IMG/VR virus record: IMGVR_UViG_3300033153_005126
Location: 1 to 41,129 of that record
Reading direction: 5' to 3' (one strand)
From: a virus
Length of the DNA stretch: 41,129 nucleotides
Part shown: in pieces, positions 31,926-38,904 of the stretch
How the letters are laid out: the number at the start of each line of letters is the position of its first letter
Numbering within the stretch: position 1 is the first letter of the stretch
Program-made: the position numbers and the translations under genes
Notes under the pieces: generated by a model
Databases searched by the model: none
What the model saw: only the letters and a program-made list of their open reading frames with translations
Told to the model about the DNA's origin: nothing

Positions 31926-32531
31926 TTATTTGATAAATTGTTTAATTATTTCTATTCGTTCATTTACTAATTTCTCAGCCATTTCGAACCGCTCAAGCAT
32001 CTGATCTCTAAGTTCAGTATTGATGCCGTACTCAAGAAGAAAAGGCTTGTATAGCTCGTTATATGCGAAAAAGAAGCCCGTATCTGAATCGGAACAAAGC
32101 AGATGGTTTTCACATTGCCATTTATATTCATTTGGCATCTTTCCAGATAAGTGATATTTTTCAATAGTGTTGTACTTCACTACTTTAACCTCAAGAGTGC
32201 CGTCTTTTATATTGCCGTCTGGACTATCGCCAACCCAATCAGAATACTCCCAAAATCCACCGCTTGAAACAGGAATAAAAGTCTCCTTTTCAAATAATGC
32301 GATTGCAGTATCTTCTAAATCAATTCCTCGTTGCATATCTTTAGATATAAACCCGTCAGCTTCAAGCCTTTTGCCGTGTAGACGTTCAGAAGCCAATCTG
32401 TTAATAATATCTTTAAATCCTTGGGTGGACGTTCCAGACATTATTTTGCTTAATGCAGAGCCAGTAATTTTACCAGCCCTTAAATTAAACCATTCATCAG
32501 ATCTTTGTTCTATGTCATGAAATTTACACAT
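31926..32531 (-). CDS. exo: YqaJ-type (lambda Exo-like) recombination exonuclease
   Basis: 201 residues from ATG 32531; alternatives upstream are TTG 32546 and ATG 32537, with GGAG favouring this start. EQRSDEWFNLRAGKITGS (8-25), RGIDLEDTA (E73), GDSPDG (D102, D105) and LEVK (E114, K116) are the catalytic set of the YqaJ/lambda Exo fold. It degrades 5' strands of dsDNA ends to give the ssDNA loaded by Bet. Overlaps the bet stop by 8 bases. Confidence 0.9.
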   Translation of the reverse strand: MCKFHDIEQRSDEWFNLRAGKITGSALSKIMSGTSTQGFKDIINRLASERLHGKRLEADGFISKDMQRGIDLEDTAIALFEKETFIPVSSGGFWEYSDWVGDSPDGNIKDGTLEVKVVKYNTIEKYHLSGKMPNEYKWQCENHLLCSDSDTGFFFAYNELYKPFLLEYGINTELRDQMLERFEMAEKLVNERIEIIKQFIK

Positions 32532-33342
32532 CTTCATTCTCTCCAAGCGTCATTGCGTCATTCAATAGCAAGGCTTCATTTTCTTCTGAGATTGAATAGT
32601 GTTTTTTAATGAACTCCAATGTTTTATTTATACTGTATGCTTTAACAGCGTCACACCACTTTCCATGTTCTGGCGTTAATTCATCTTTTTCATCTTCAAT
32701 AGAGGCATCAGCATCAACAACCTGTTTTTGGAATTCCTCTTCAACATACATAGCATTTAGCTCTTGTGGGAACGCTTCACGTAAACACTGAACAATTGCA
32801 ACTTTGCGAATCATGGTCTTTTCTTTAGTAGCCCATTGTTGATTCTTTTCGCCGTTCTTCTTTTTGCCGATATACTCCTCGACATCTATCTCAATTAAGA
32901 ACGGATTTGTTCTATCTTCACGGAATACTTTGCACCATGCCCCAAGGACAGTTAGGTCTTTAGATATAAAAGAACCTTCTTTACGCTCAACCTTACCTTG
33001 CTTATCCTCAACTATAAGACCGGCTTGAAACCCTTTATACATTGGGTGCATTTCCGCTCTCTTCATAAAAGCATTCTTACCTACAACAATAGTCGCCGGT
33101 TCTTTTTCTGAATACTTCATTAAATATGCGTCTTTAAGAAATGGATTCAGCCCAAGACTTTTGCACATCTCAAGGAATATGGTACACTCTCCTATTGATG
33201 GCTTAACATAGCCAGATGCAATCATATTATAAACATCACTCAATGTTATATCTACTTGATTGGTTCCGGCTTTAAATTCATACTTAGTTGTCCAAGGGTC
33301 AACCTTTGCCACTTCAGCTACTTGCTTGTTTTCATCACTCAT
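32524..33342 (-). CDS. bet: Bet-type single-strand annealing recombinase
   Basis: 272 residues. Bet motifs: GECTIFLEMCKSLGLNPFLKDAYLMKY (in pieces: FLEMCKSLGLNPFLKDAY near 55-72), AGLIVE, and MIRKVAIVQCLREAFP (about 180-195). Lambda Bet promotes annealing of complementary strands in partnership with Exo, whose gene follows directly. The C-terminal 55 residues are more acidic and variable. GAGG precedes the ATG; TAATG overlap with the upstream micro-gene. Confidence 0.9.
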   Translation of the reverse strand: MSDENKQVAEVAKVDPWTTKYEFKAGTNQVDITLSDVYNMIASGYVKPSIGECTIFLEMCKSLGLNPFLKDAYLMKYSEKEPATIVVGKNAFMKRAEMHPMYKGFQAGLIVEDKQGKVERKEGSFISKDLTVLGAWCKVFREDRTNPFLIEIDVEEYIGKKKNGEKNQQWATKEKTMIRKVAIVQCLREAFPQELNAMYVEEEFQKQVVDADASIEDEKDELTPEHGKWCDAVKAYSINKTLEFIKKHYSISEENEALLLNDAMTLGENEDV

Positions 33343-33443
33343 TATTTCCTCAACTTTTTTAATTTAACATACTCTGGACATTTACCAGTACATTGTTGCA
33401 CTGGCTTTCTACATTCGCAATATTTTTCGCAGTCTTGTTTCAT
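33342..33443 (-). CDS. Small cysteine-rich micro-protein
   Basis: 33 residues with six cysteines (C5, C9, C11 and C18, C22 among them) and a basic tail, between the 33458 gene and bet, joined to bet by TAATG. The GTGAGTGAGTG ahead of its ATG is a weak ribosome site. Could be a zinc micro-protein; too short to assign. Confidence 0.5.
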   Translation of the reverse strand: MKQDCEKYCECRKPVQQCTGKCPEYVKLKKLRK

Positions 33444-33457
33444 CACTCACTCACTTT

Positions 33458-33847
33458 TTAATGTACTGAATATTCAGTTATGGTTTTAAAATACACGTAG
33501 TCACTCCCTATGTGATCACATGCTATTGTTATTGCGTCAATGTCGAATCTTACATCTGGACATGTTCTACTAGGGAAATCCCTGCTATCGCCTACATATT
33601 CCTGCCCGATCTCTTCGACATATGCCTCAAAGTCTCCTTTATCAGCATCGAGCTTAGTGTCCCCAAAGTCTCTTTCTAATTGAGCCTTGAACTCATCCCA
33701 ATGTACTGCAACGTGTTCGATGTATTCTATTTCGCCATCATATGTATTAGGCATTGTAAGCTCACAGCCCTCAAACTCTTTAAAGGTTAATATTTCGTAT
33801 TCTTTATCTTCGAATACTTTGTAGTGTGTATCTTTGATTCTTGACAT
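33458..33847 (-). CDS. First gene of leftward operon, unknown acidic protein
   Basis: 129 residues from ATG 33847 (GAGGATAAA upstream, preferred to ATG 33868). Acidic, Asp/Glu-rich; contains a 30-residue stretch predicted as strands near the C-terminus. Not similar to any family I recognise. Being the promoter-proximal gene, it would be expressed most. Confidence 0.65.
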   Translation of the reverse strand: MSRIKDTHYKVFEDKEYEILTFKEFEGCELTMPNTYDGEIEYIEHVAVHWDEFKAQLERDFGDTKLDADKGDFEAYVEEIGQEYVGDSRDFPSRTCPDVRFDIDAITIACDHIGSDYVYFKTITEYSVH

Positions 33848-33880
33848 TTTATCCTCACGATTTGTCATGCGTATAAGGTA

Positions 33881-33908
33881 AAGATAATTAAAAGAAAAAC
33901 GTTGTCAA
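33881..33908 (-). promoter_or_regulatory. Leftward early promoter
   Basis: Perfect -35 TTGACA on the minus strand (33903-33908), 16-base spacer, -10 TATCTT (33881-33886). GTTG-T-CAAC symmetry overlaps the -35 element, suggesting an operator. It faces the recombination operon. Confidence 0.65.
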
Positions 33909-33934
33909 CACTTTATTTCAAAAAAAGAAAATAA

Positions 33935-33963
33935 ATTACACTTTTTTAAAATTATGTTATTAT
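33935..33963 (+). promoter_or_regulatory. Rightward early promoter candidate
   Basis: ATTACA (33935-33940), 17-base spacer, TATTAT (33958-33963). Transcription would begin near 33970, so the ATG at 33973 would be almost leaderless; this favours the next in-frame ATG at 33997 as the start of the regulator. Divergent with the leftward promoter. Confidence 0.5.
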
Positions 33964-33996
33964 ATTATAAGTATGAAACAAAACAAAAGAGATGTT

Positions 33997-34218
33997 ATGA
34001 ATAAGAAAGAATGTTTAATAAGACTATCGGGAGAGGTTCAAGTGGCTGTCTTTAAACTATTATGGAAAAAGAAAATAATGAGGTCTAGAGACATTATAAA
34101 AGAGTTGAAAATTATAAGTGGAACCATCAGCAAAGCCTTAAAGTCTCTTATTGAGAAAGGGTTTGTTGAGAAGGTGGCTTGTGGGTTATACAAAATTTCA
34201 GATAACGTAACTAAATAA
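33997..34218 (+). CDS. Small winged-helix DNA-binding protein
   Basis: 73 residues from ATG 33997 (an upstream ATG at 33973 in frame is an alternative). VQVAVFKLLWKKKIMRSRDIIKELKI, ISGTISKALKSLIEKGFVEKV and GLYKIS are the helix-turn-helix and wing of a MarR/ArsR-like fold. It sits between divergent early promoters, the place of an early switch or repressor, and directly before the tRNA-like RNA. Binding site unknown. Confidence 0.65.
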   Translation: MNKKECLIRLSGEVQVAVFKLLWKKKIMRSRDIIKELKIISGTISKALKSLIEKGFVEKVACGLYKISDNVTK

Positions 34219-34223
34219 TGAGT

Positions 34224-34383
34224 TTGCACTGTGGCGGAATAGAGACGCTAGCACCGACATTGACTTCACAGCACATCCTAAGTGATCGGCGACACCATAG
34301 GAGTCAACCTAGTAAATAAACCCTTGTCGGAGTTTTAGGAATAACTTGGCGGTTATTGTGGGTATCGAATCCCACCAGTGCAA
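34224..34383 (+). ncRNA. tRNA-like RNA with enlarged anticodon domain
   Basis: TTGCACTG (34224-34231) pairs with CAGTGCAA (34376-34383) as an acceptor-like stem. GTGGCGGAAT..AGACGC (34231-34248) resembles a leucine-type D arm. AATAAC/GTTATT (34340-34357) resembles a long variable arm. GTGGG-TATCGAAT-CCCAC (34358-34375) is a T arm with an 8-base loop, one more than normal. Where the anticodon arm should be lies a 77-base domain, CCGACATTGACT (34254-34265) pairing with AGTCAA (34302-34307) and TGTCGG (34325-34330). No CCA is encoded. It is not a normal tRNA; a decayed tRNA-Leu, or a new tRNA-like RNA. Confidence 0.55.
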
Positions 34384-34411
34384 TTAATTTAACAGCAAAA
34401 GTGAGGAAAGA

Positions 34412-34639
34412 ATGAGCAAGCGTAAATCACAAGATAAACGGATATTAGATTTCATCATAGAACACGGCTCAATCACAAGATACAAAGCCGTGTTCGATCT
34501 CGGGATTTTTGAATTGGCAGCAAGAATCCGAAAACTTGAAACCGATGGTCACAGATTCATTAAGCTCCCAAGGTCAACGGTAGATAGGTTTGGCGGTACT
34601 GTTTATTTTAAAGAATATAAATTAGAGGCTGCAAAATGA
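34412..34639 (+). CDS. Helix-turn-helix protein
   Basis: 75 residues; GAGGAAAGA precedes ATG 34412. RILDFIIEHGSITRYKAVFDLGIFELAARIRKLETDGHRF is a HTH/wing pattern close to those of phage HTH domain proteins used for early control. Overlaps the next gene by ATGA. Regulator by fold only. Confidence 0.6.
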   Translation: MSKRKSQDKRILDFIIEHGSITRYKAVFDLGIFELAARIRKLETDGHRFIKLPRSTVDRFGGTVYFKEYKLEAAK

Positions 34640-34875
34640 AATTACCAGAATGGCTGAGAAAGCTTAAGGATTCGATGAAGTCTGAAGGAAAGGATCTCGA
34701 GGTAGAATATGAGTTTTTAGACATAAGCGACGCTAATGATCTTTTTAAAATGGCTGTGATGAGTCATCCAATGAGAGAGCGTTTGCTTTTTGGTAGATGG
34801 ACTAACCACGTTGATTCAGACATCGAAACCATGGTTACTGAAATAGAAGACAAACCTTTTAAGGAATTTACATGA
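34636..34875 (+). CDS. Hypothetical acidic protein
   Basis: 79 residues, ATGA overlap with both neighbours. Begins with a basic helix, then becomes acidic. No family recognised; its place before the RusA-like gene suggests a replication or recombination accessory. Confidence 0.6.
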   Translation: MKLPEWLRKLKDSMKSEGKDLEVEYEFLDISDANDLFKMAVMSHPMRERLLFGRWTNHVDSDIETMVTEIEDKPFKEFT

Positions 34876-35207
34876 TAGTACTCAGAGGGCTTAAAAAGTT
34901 CAGCTTAAACATGCTGTATTCCGGTAAACATTGGGGAAAACGTGCGAACCTTAAAAAGGATTACCTCAAGGCTGTTAGATTGCAGACTAAAAAAGTTTTC
35001 CCAATAACTAAACAATATGAAGTAATATGGACATTCTATTTTAAAGGTGTTCCGCTTGATGCTTCAAATTGTGGAGGTATGGCAAAAATGATAGAGGATA
35101 TTCTGTTTGAAGATGATGCACCAAATATAATTAAAAGTATAACATACAAATCACGCAAAGATAAAGATGAGCGTGTAGAAATTGAAGTAAAGGAAATAGA
35201 AGAATGA
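34872..35207 (+). CDS. RusA-like Holliday junction resolvase
   Basis: 111 residues. Y-x-G-K-H-W-G-K-R near 16-24, then PLDASNCGGMAKMIEDILFEDD (61-82) with D63, N66, K72, E75-D76 and D81-D82, matching the RusA pattern D-x-x-N...K-x-x-x-D-x-L...D-D. RusA resolves four-way junctions, which would be needed for packaging branched DNA. Length is close to the family usual 120. Some catalytic positions are shifted, so similarity is moderate. Confidence 0.7.
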   Translation: MIVLRGLKKFSLNMLYSGKHWGKRANLKKDYLKAVRLQTKKVFPITKQYEVIWTFYFKGVPLDASNCGGMAKMIEDILFEDDAPNIIKSITYKSRKDKDERVEIEVKEIEE

Positions 35208-35566
35208 AAATATACAGCGAGGGAATTTCTATTGGATATCAAGGCAAGCACTACCACATGGCAGAGGATGTAATAGTCACCAGCCAGAAGAAAATCAAGA
35301 AGCGCCAACCTGACGGATGTTTTTACTTTTCGCATCTTAGAGGGCGAATCAGAATAACCCAAGAGCATTTGGAAGCACACATAAAACTAAATGGCACAAA
35401 TAAAAGGGTCAACACGCCAAAAGGCACGAGCAGCAACGACCCTATAACGCCATTTAAACGCGCACTTATAGCAGGAGATTTAGCGAGAGATGTTCCTATC
35501 AAAGATATAGTCAAAGATCGTGGCGTGAGTATGAGCGTGGTTTACGATATAAAGAATAAACAATAA
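35204..35566 (+). CDS. HTH-containing protein, unknown
   Basis: 120 residues, ATGA overlap. N-terminal half is beta-rich and basic. The C-terminal half has IKDIVKDRGVSMSVVYDIKNK, a resolvase-type helix-turn-helix ending. A DNA-binding role is plausible. Family unknown. Confidence 0.6.
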   Translation: MKIYSEGISIGYQGKHYHMAEDVIVTSQKKIKKRQPDGCFYFSHLRGRIRITQEHLEAHIKLNGTNKRVNTPKGTSSNDPITPFKRALIAGDLARDVPIKDIVKDRGVSMSVVYDIKNKQ

Positions 35567-35586
35567 TTCGACCGAGTGAGGACAAA

Positions 35587-35727
35587 ATGATCGAAGTAAT
35601 AACAGAAGAGACCATAGACAAAAAGCCTGTAACCAGAGTTAAGAAATGCCCTACCGAGTGGGTACTTGCTTTAACGCTTAACGATCTCAACCCAGAGGAA
35701 AGAGTTAAGAAGGTGGTTGTGGTATGA
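35587..35727 (+). CDS. Small hypothetical protein
   Basis: 46 residues, GAGGACAAA before ATG 35587. Glu/Val/Lys-rich; ends overlapping the next start (ATGA). No family recognised. Confidence 0.5.
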   Translation: MIEVITEETIDKKPVTRVKKCPTEWVLALTLNDLNPEERVKKVVVV

Positions 35728-35882
35728 ATCAGCTTAAGCAAGATTGGAGACGCTACCTTAACAAAGCGTTTAAGAACAGAAACAATTACGAGTGTGGAAA
35801 CCCTCAATCTGGCAATGTGTTAAGGCAGTTGGATATAACAGAGGTTAAAGGTTGGATATATTTAATAAGGATGTACGGATGA
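35724..35882 (+). CDS. Small hypothetical protein
   Basis: 52 residues, basic N-terminus (DWRRYLNKAFKNRNN), short C-terminal helix. ATGA overlaps at both ends indicate translational coupling. No family recognised. Confidence 0.5.
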   Translation: MNQLKQDWRRYLNKAFKNRNNYECGNPQSGNVLRQLDITEVKGWIYLIRMYG

Positions 35883-36235
35883 ATAAAGATAAACTTATAG
35901 AAGAGGCTGAGAAGATGATGTTTAGTGAGTCATATCATTATGCCGCAGATGGCAATGTATTAGAGCAAGCCGACTTTAAAGCAGTAGCCACAGCCATAGT
36001 AGAGAATACAATGAAGCAGGACGCTTGGGTAAGTGTTGAGGATAGGTTGCCTGAGTGCCTATACACCTCTTCTAATTTAAGGAAAGTATTTGTTTTATTT
36101 GAAGATGGTGGAGTAGAAAGGGCTGAATACTCAGAATCAAGCAGACTTTTCTGGGATGAGTGGTCAGATGAGTTTGAATCAGTTATCTCGTGGCAATATG
36201 ATAATCTCCCACGACCACCAAAGGACACAAAATGA
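35879..36235 (+). CDS. DUF551 domain protein, second copy
   Basis: 118 residues from ATG 35879 (ATGA coupling; AAGGA upstream). Helical N-terminal half, then WVSVEDRLPE (near 50-60), a variable middle and ISWQYDNLPRPPKD at the end. DNA around the motif (GTAAGTGTTGAGGATAGG) is nearly identical to the gene at 805, so the two are likely duplicated or exchanged by recombination. Function unknown. Confidence 0.8.
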   Translation: MNKDKLIEEAEKMMFSESYHYAADGNVLEQADFKAVATAIVENTMKQDAWVSVEDRLPECLYTSSNLRKVFVLFEDGGVERAEYSESSRLFWDEWSDEFESVISWQYDNLPRPPKDTK

Positions 36236-36456
36236 GAACAGAATATAAAATAATAAGTGGAGTGGAGCGTATAAGCTGTTACAAGAACCTTGATGCTGAT
36301 GCAGATGTGTTTCCTGATGTTGTGATTAATGAATACTTAACGCGCAATAAATACGACATCCATTTTGCAGATAATTGTGATAACGTTAACATTAATAAAC
36401 GAGAAACGGCTTTAAAAATAGCTGAATTATACATAAACGACATGGAGGAAGGATAA
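36232..36456 (+). CDS. Hypothetical protein
   Basis: 74 residues, ATGA overlap with the DUF551 gene. Asp-rich middle and a C-terminal helix (KRETALKIAELYIND). No family recognised. Confidence 0.55.
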   Translation: MRTEYKIISGVERISCYKNLDADADVFPDVVINEYLTRNKYDIHFADNCDNVNINKRETALKIAELYINDMEEG

Positions 36457-36510
36457 ATGAACTACTACAAGCCTTGGTTTGACTCAAGAGAAAACCATAA
36501 ACCTAGATAA
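36457..36510 (+). CDS. 17-residue micro-ORF with strong ribosome binding site
   Basis: ATG 36457 to TAA 36510, starting at the base after the previous stop and preceded by GGAGGAAGG, one of the strongest ribosome sites in the region. Product is aromatic/basic. Could be a real micro-protein or a leader; unproved. Confidence 0.3.
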   Translation: MNYYKPWFDSRENHKPR

Positions 36511-36528
36511 ACTAACAGAGGAAAAACA

Positions 36529-36813
36529 ATGAACTTAAACAAACCTTATAGCGCTGTAAAGTGCAACAATAAAAGAGAACTTAGCTTTGTGTTAGATTAC
36601 GCTGAATCTATAAATAAACACGTTTCTAACTCAATTAGATCGTTTGAAAAATACCCAGTATTAATCTATTTAAGTGATGAGATAGTGAGTTGGAATGATT
36701 CTATGGATAGAATTGGTAAAAAATATAGCTTTATTGAATTGGTAGAATATATAAATGAGAGCGAAGCGAGCGAGCTTGCCGAGCCCCTAGATAAACTAAT
36801 GGAGGAAGAGTAA
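36529..36813 (+). CDS. Hypothetical protein
   Basis: 94 residues, GAGGAAAAACA before ATG 36529. Mixed alpha/beta (SIRSFEKYPVLIYLSDEIVSW) with an acidic C-terminal helix. TAATG overlap with the next gene. No family recognised. Confidence 0.6.
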   Translation: MNLNKPYSAVKCNNKRELSFVLDYAESINKHVSNSIRSFEKYPVLIYLSDEIVSWNDSMDRIGKKYSFIELVEYINESEASELAEPLDKLMEEE

Positions 36814-36938
36814 TGGTTACAGCGATTGGAATAATTTGTGACAGCAAATATAAAATGGATTTTCAAGGATTGGCGTATTTCTATTTTATGATTATTGATT
36901 TTGCAATATGTGCAGTGTTTATAAATATTTTCGGATAA
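36813..36938 (+). CDS. Small membrane protein
   Basis: 41 residues with one hydrophobic segment (AYFYFMIIDFAICAVFINIF) taking up the C-terminal half. GGAGGAAGAG supplies the ribosome site from the previous gene. Function unknown; early membrane proteins often affect superinfection or the host envelope. Confidence 0.5.
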   Translation: MVTAIGIICDSKYKMDFQGLAYFYFMIIDFAICAVFINIFG

Positions 36939-36947
36939 GGGGTAATA

Positions 36948-37088
36948 ATGAGCATAGTAGACCGTTTAAAAGAGATCGAAAAAGAAGCAAGGTCAGTATG
37001 TAGACAGGCTTTTGGTAATGAAGATTGTTGGAAAATCTTTGCAGAAGATATTTATCAGCGTAAAAAACAAGAATTAAAGGAGCAATAA
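36948..37088 (+). CDS. Small helical protein
   Basis: 46 residues with AAGGGG upstream. A single charged helix with C-x8-C spacing (SVCRQAFGNEDCW). TAATG overlap with the next gene. No family recognised. Confidence 0.5.
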   Translation: MSIVDRLKEIEKEARSVCRQAFGNEDCWKIFAEDIYQRKKQELKEQ

Positions 37089-37333
37089 TGGACTATAAGA
37101 ATTGGTTTAGAAGAAAGGCAGATAAGCAAATAAAAATGTCTTGTGAAATGGAGAAAACTTCATTTATTGTATTTGACTCTACCACCATAGAAGAATTGTA
37201 CCAGATGTTCAAGGCTAGGCTACTAGCTGAGACTAAACAGGCTGTACGGAATGAGTGGTTTAAATCTGCAAATGAATTGAAGGAAACTATCGAGGAACAT
37301 GTGGATTTAAGAACAGATATAAAGGAGAAGTAA
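37088..37333 (+). CDS. Hypothetical helical protein
   Basis: 81 residues, AAAGGAGCAATA upstream. Basic first 20 residues, then acidic helices. No family recognised. Confidence 0.55.
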   Translation: MDYKNWFRRKADKQIKMSCEMEKTSFIVFDSTTIEELYQMFKARLLAETKQAVRNEWFKSANELKETIEEHVDLRTDIKEK

Positions 37334-37705
37334 ATGAATGTAGAAAAATTGATATGTGAATGTGGTTGCGTAGATTTCGGCATTTATGGTTGTGAATTAA
37401 TATGTAACGACTGTATTGCTAAATACATGTATGATAACGACAAAGATTTATTAATGAAGAAATTTAATTTAGTGGAAAAGAAATATTCTTTAAATTGGGG
37501 AAAGGTTAACTATCAAACAAAATGCTTAGAGTTGTCAGTAATAAAAACAGATGTAAATTATAGGAATGAGCAGCTTTATAAAATCAATGGTCAGTGGTGG
37601 AATAAAGATGAAATTGATAGAATGGCAAAAGAATGGAAAAGTTTGATAACTGGCGAAAACTCTTGCGACACCCCGTCTACGAGCACAACAAAGGAGGAAG
37701 GATGA
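37334..37705 (+). CDS. Protein with N-terminal cysteine cluster
   Basis: 123 residues following the previous stop directly; GGAGAAGTAA upstream. LICECGC..CELICNDC near residues 7-26 gives C8, C10, C12, C20, C24, C27, a probable zinc cluster. The rest is a charged helical and strand region. No family recognised; nucleic acid binding plausible. Confidence 0.6.
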   Translation: MNVEKLICECGCVDFGIYGCELICNDCIAKYMYDNDKDLLMKKFNLVEKKYSLNWGKVNYQTKCLELSVIKTDVNYRNEQLYKINGQWWNKDEIDRMAKEWKSLITGENSCDTPSTSTTKEEG

Positions 37706-37911
37706 AGATAGGTGAATTAAAAGATTTAATACGAGGAATTCCAGATGATTTTGAGTTTGAAATAAGCGTTGAAACTAAAATGCCAGAAGATGAATTGAAA
37801 GACTCAAGCTACCCTTATCCATATTCAGAAGAGAGATTTTCACCAGGTAAAAAAGATTATGATATAGGTTGGTCTAATAAAAGTATGTTTATTTCAGTTA
37901 GAGCAAAATAA
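37702..37911 (+). CDS. Small phage protein of the MKIGELKDLI type
   Basis: 69 residues from ATG 37702 (ATGA coupling and AAGGAGGAAGG upstream; the longer frame from 37633 lies inside the upstream gene). The start MKIGELKDLIRGIPDDFEFE matches a recurrent phage/bacterial hypothetical pattern with a leading amphipathic helix and an acidic strand. Function unknown. Confidence 0.6.
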   Translation: MKIGELKDLIRGIPDDFEFEISVETKMPEDELKDSSYPYPYSEERFSPGKKDYDIGWSNKSMFISVRAK

Positions 37912-37914
37912 GTG

Positions 37915-37943
37915 TTGCCAGATAAATGCGATTAATGTAGTTT
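37915..37943 (+). promoter_or_regulatory. Candidate promoter before structured RNA B
   Basis: TTGCCA (37915-37920), 17-base spacer, TAGTTT (37938-37943). The -35 sequence also occurs at 6192-6197 (minus strand) and 10918-10923. The -10 is weak, so this is tentative. Confidence 0.3.
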
Positions 37944-37944
37944 G

Positions 37945-38260
37945 TAATCAGTGGTAGAGAGTTTAGCGGCTCTTTACCTGTCTAGGCTACCACTCATCTA
38001 CTTCTCTGGATGTAAAATAAGAGCAAAGTAGATGTAAAGCTCATAATTTAATTCTTTACATTGATACAGCAACAAAAGTAACTTAGATGCGTTCAGGTTA
38101 TGGTTGCATAATAAATAATTTGCATTTTGAAATAGATGCTGTAGTAATCAACATTATTCACACAGAATGATATTGATATTTGGTAAAATATTACCGCTGG
38201 GTCGACGACTCCGAAAGGTGACGGAAAGATCATACAGTCTTACAGTAGCGTAAGCTGTAT
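37945..38260 (+). ncRNA. Structured non-coding stretch B upstream of the HNH gene
   Basis: A 390-base gap with no ORF. Visible helices: GGTAGAGAG/CTCTTTACC (37953-37978), competing with GTGGTAG/CTACCAC (37951-37957 / 37987-37993); CATCTACTT/AAGTAGATG (37995-38003 / 38026-38034) extended inside by CTCT/AGAG; ATGTAAAG/CTTTACAT (38032-38061), which overlaps the previous arm; TACAGCA/TGCTGTA (38065-38143); GGTAA/TTACC (38182-38195); ATACAG-CTTAC/GTAAG-CTGTAT (38232-38260). So many helices, two of them mutually exclusive, suggest a functional RNA or regulatory leader for the HNH gene. The exact ends are unknown. Confidence 0.5.
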
Positions 38261-38301
38261 CTTCAAACCTCCTCAAGGCTCTGGAAAGTATAAAGGAATA
38301 C

Positions 38302-38904
38302 ATGAATACTAGTACATTTATAAAGAGATACTGTAAACCAACAATAGGTAGTGCAGATATAAAGTCTCTAGACAAGTTAATGGAGCATATAGTAGACTAT
38401 GAGGTTATCAGAGAATACTTAGTTGCAATACCATACAAAGACTATCTAAGAACATTCTATTGGAAATCTGTATCAAAATATGTAAGATCAAAATTCCCTT
38501 CATGTAAATGTGGGGTTAGAGAGAAATTACACGTACATCACAATACATATCAATATATCGGCATAGAACACCTACATATAAGCTGTTTAGAGGTTCTGTG
38601 TGATAAGTGTCATAGTTTAATACATAGCTGTGAAGGCGCTCCAGAATCGAAAGATAGGGGTGTTGGGTATGTAGTGACTAAAGATGATAATTTACAGAAA
38701 TACAATAAGATTAAAGTGAATAAACGTAAACAGAAGCCAACAGGTAAAAATCAAAACGTAATACTTTGTGAGTTATATGTTAAATACCGAATGTATGATA
38801 AACTCAAGAAATTTAAAGCAATGAGTAAATTACCAAAAGACAAGCAATACACAGCACAACAGAAATACTTAATGATTAATGAATTAATAAAGGACAATAA
38901 ATGA
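38302..38904 (+). CDS. HNH homing-type endonuclease
   Basis: 200 residues, AAAGGAATAC before ATG 38302. The HNH core is at 68-108: KCG with C68/C70, HVHHNTY (H77, H79, H80), and LCDKCHSLIH (C100, C103, H104, H108). The N-terminal 60 residues are helical and the C-terminal 80 are Lys-rich, likely DNA binding. Phage HNH endonucleases of this kind nick DNA and often move with introns or as free-standing elements. The structured RNA stretch immediately upstream is notable. Next gene overlaps by ATGA. Confidence 0.85.
   Translation: MNTSTFIKRYCKPTIGSADIKSLDKLMEHIVDYEVIREYLVAIPYKDYLRTFYWKSVSKYVRSKFPSCKCGVREKLHVHHNTYQYIGIEHLHISCLEVLCDKCHSLIHSCEGAPESKDRGVGYVVTKDDNLQKYNKIKVNKRKQKPTGKNQNVILCELYVKYRMYDKLKKFKAMSKLPKDKQYTAQQKYLMINELIKDNK

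Noticed and set aside
33997-34218. Lambda CI-type repressor implying a temperate phage
   Set aside because: The protein has a winged-helix pattern but no C-terminal peptidase domain, and no integrase or attachment site is seen, so lifestyle cannot be concluded.
34224-34383. Normal tRNA-Leu or tmRNA
   Set aside because: No anticodon arm of standard length, one base too many in the T loop, and no tag reading frame or tmRNA 5' consensus.
37912-38301. Classical group I intron in this gap
   Set aside because: AAGATCATACAGTC has a loose likeness to the conserved S element, but I cannot place the P, Q and R elements, and no flanking gene is split, so I call it only structured RNA.
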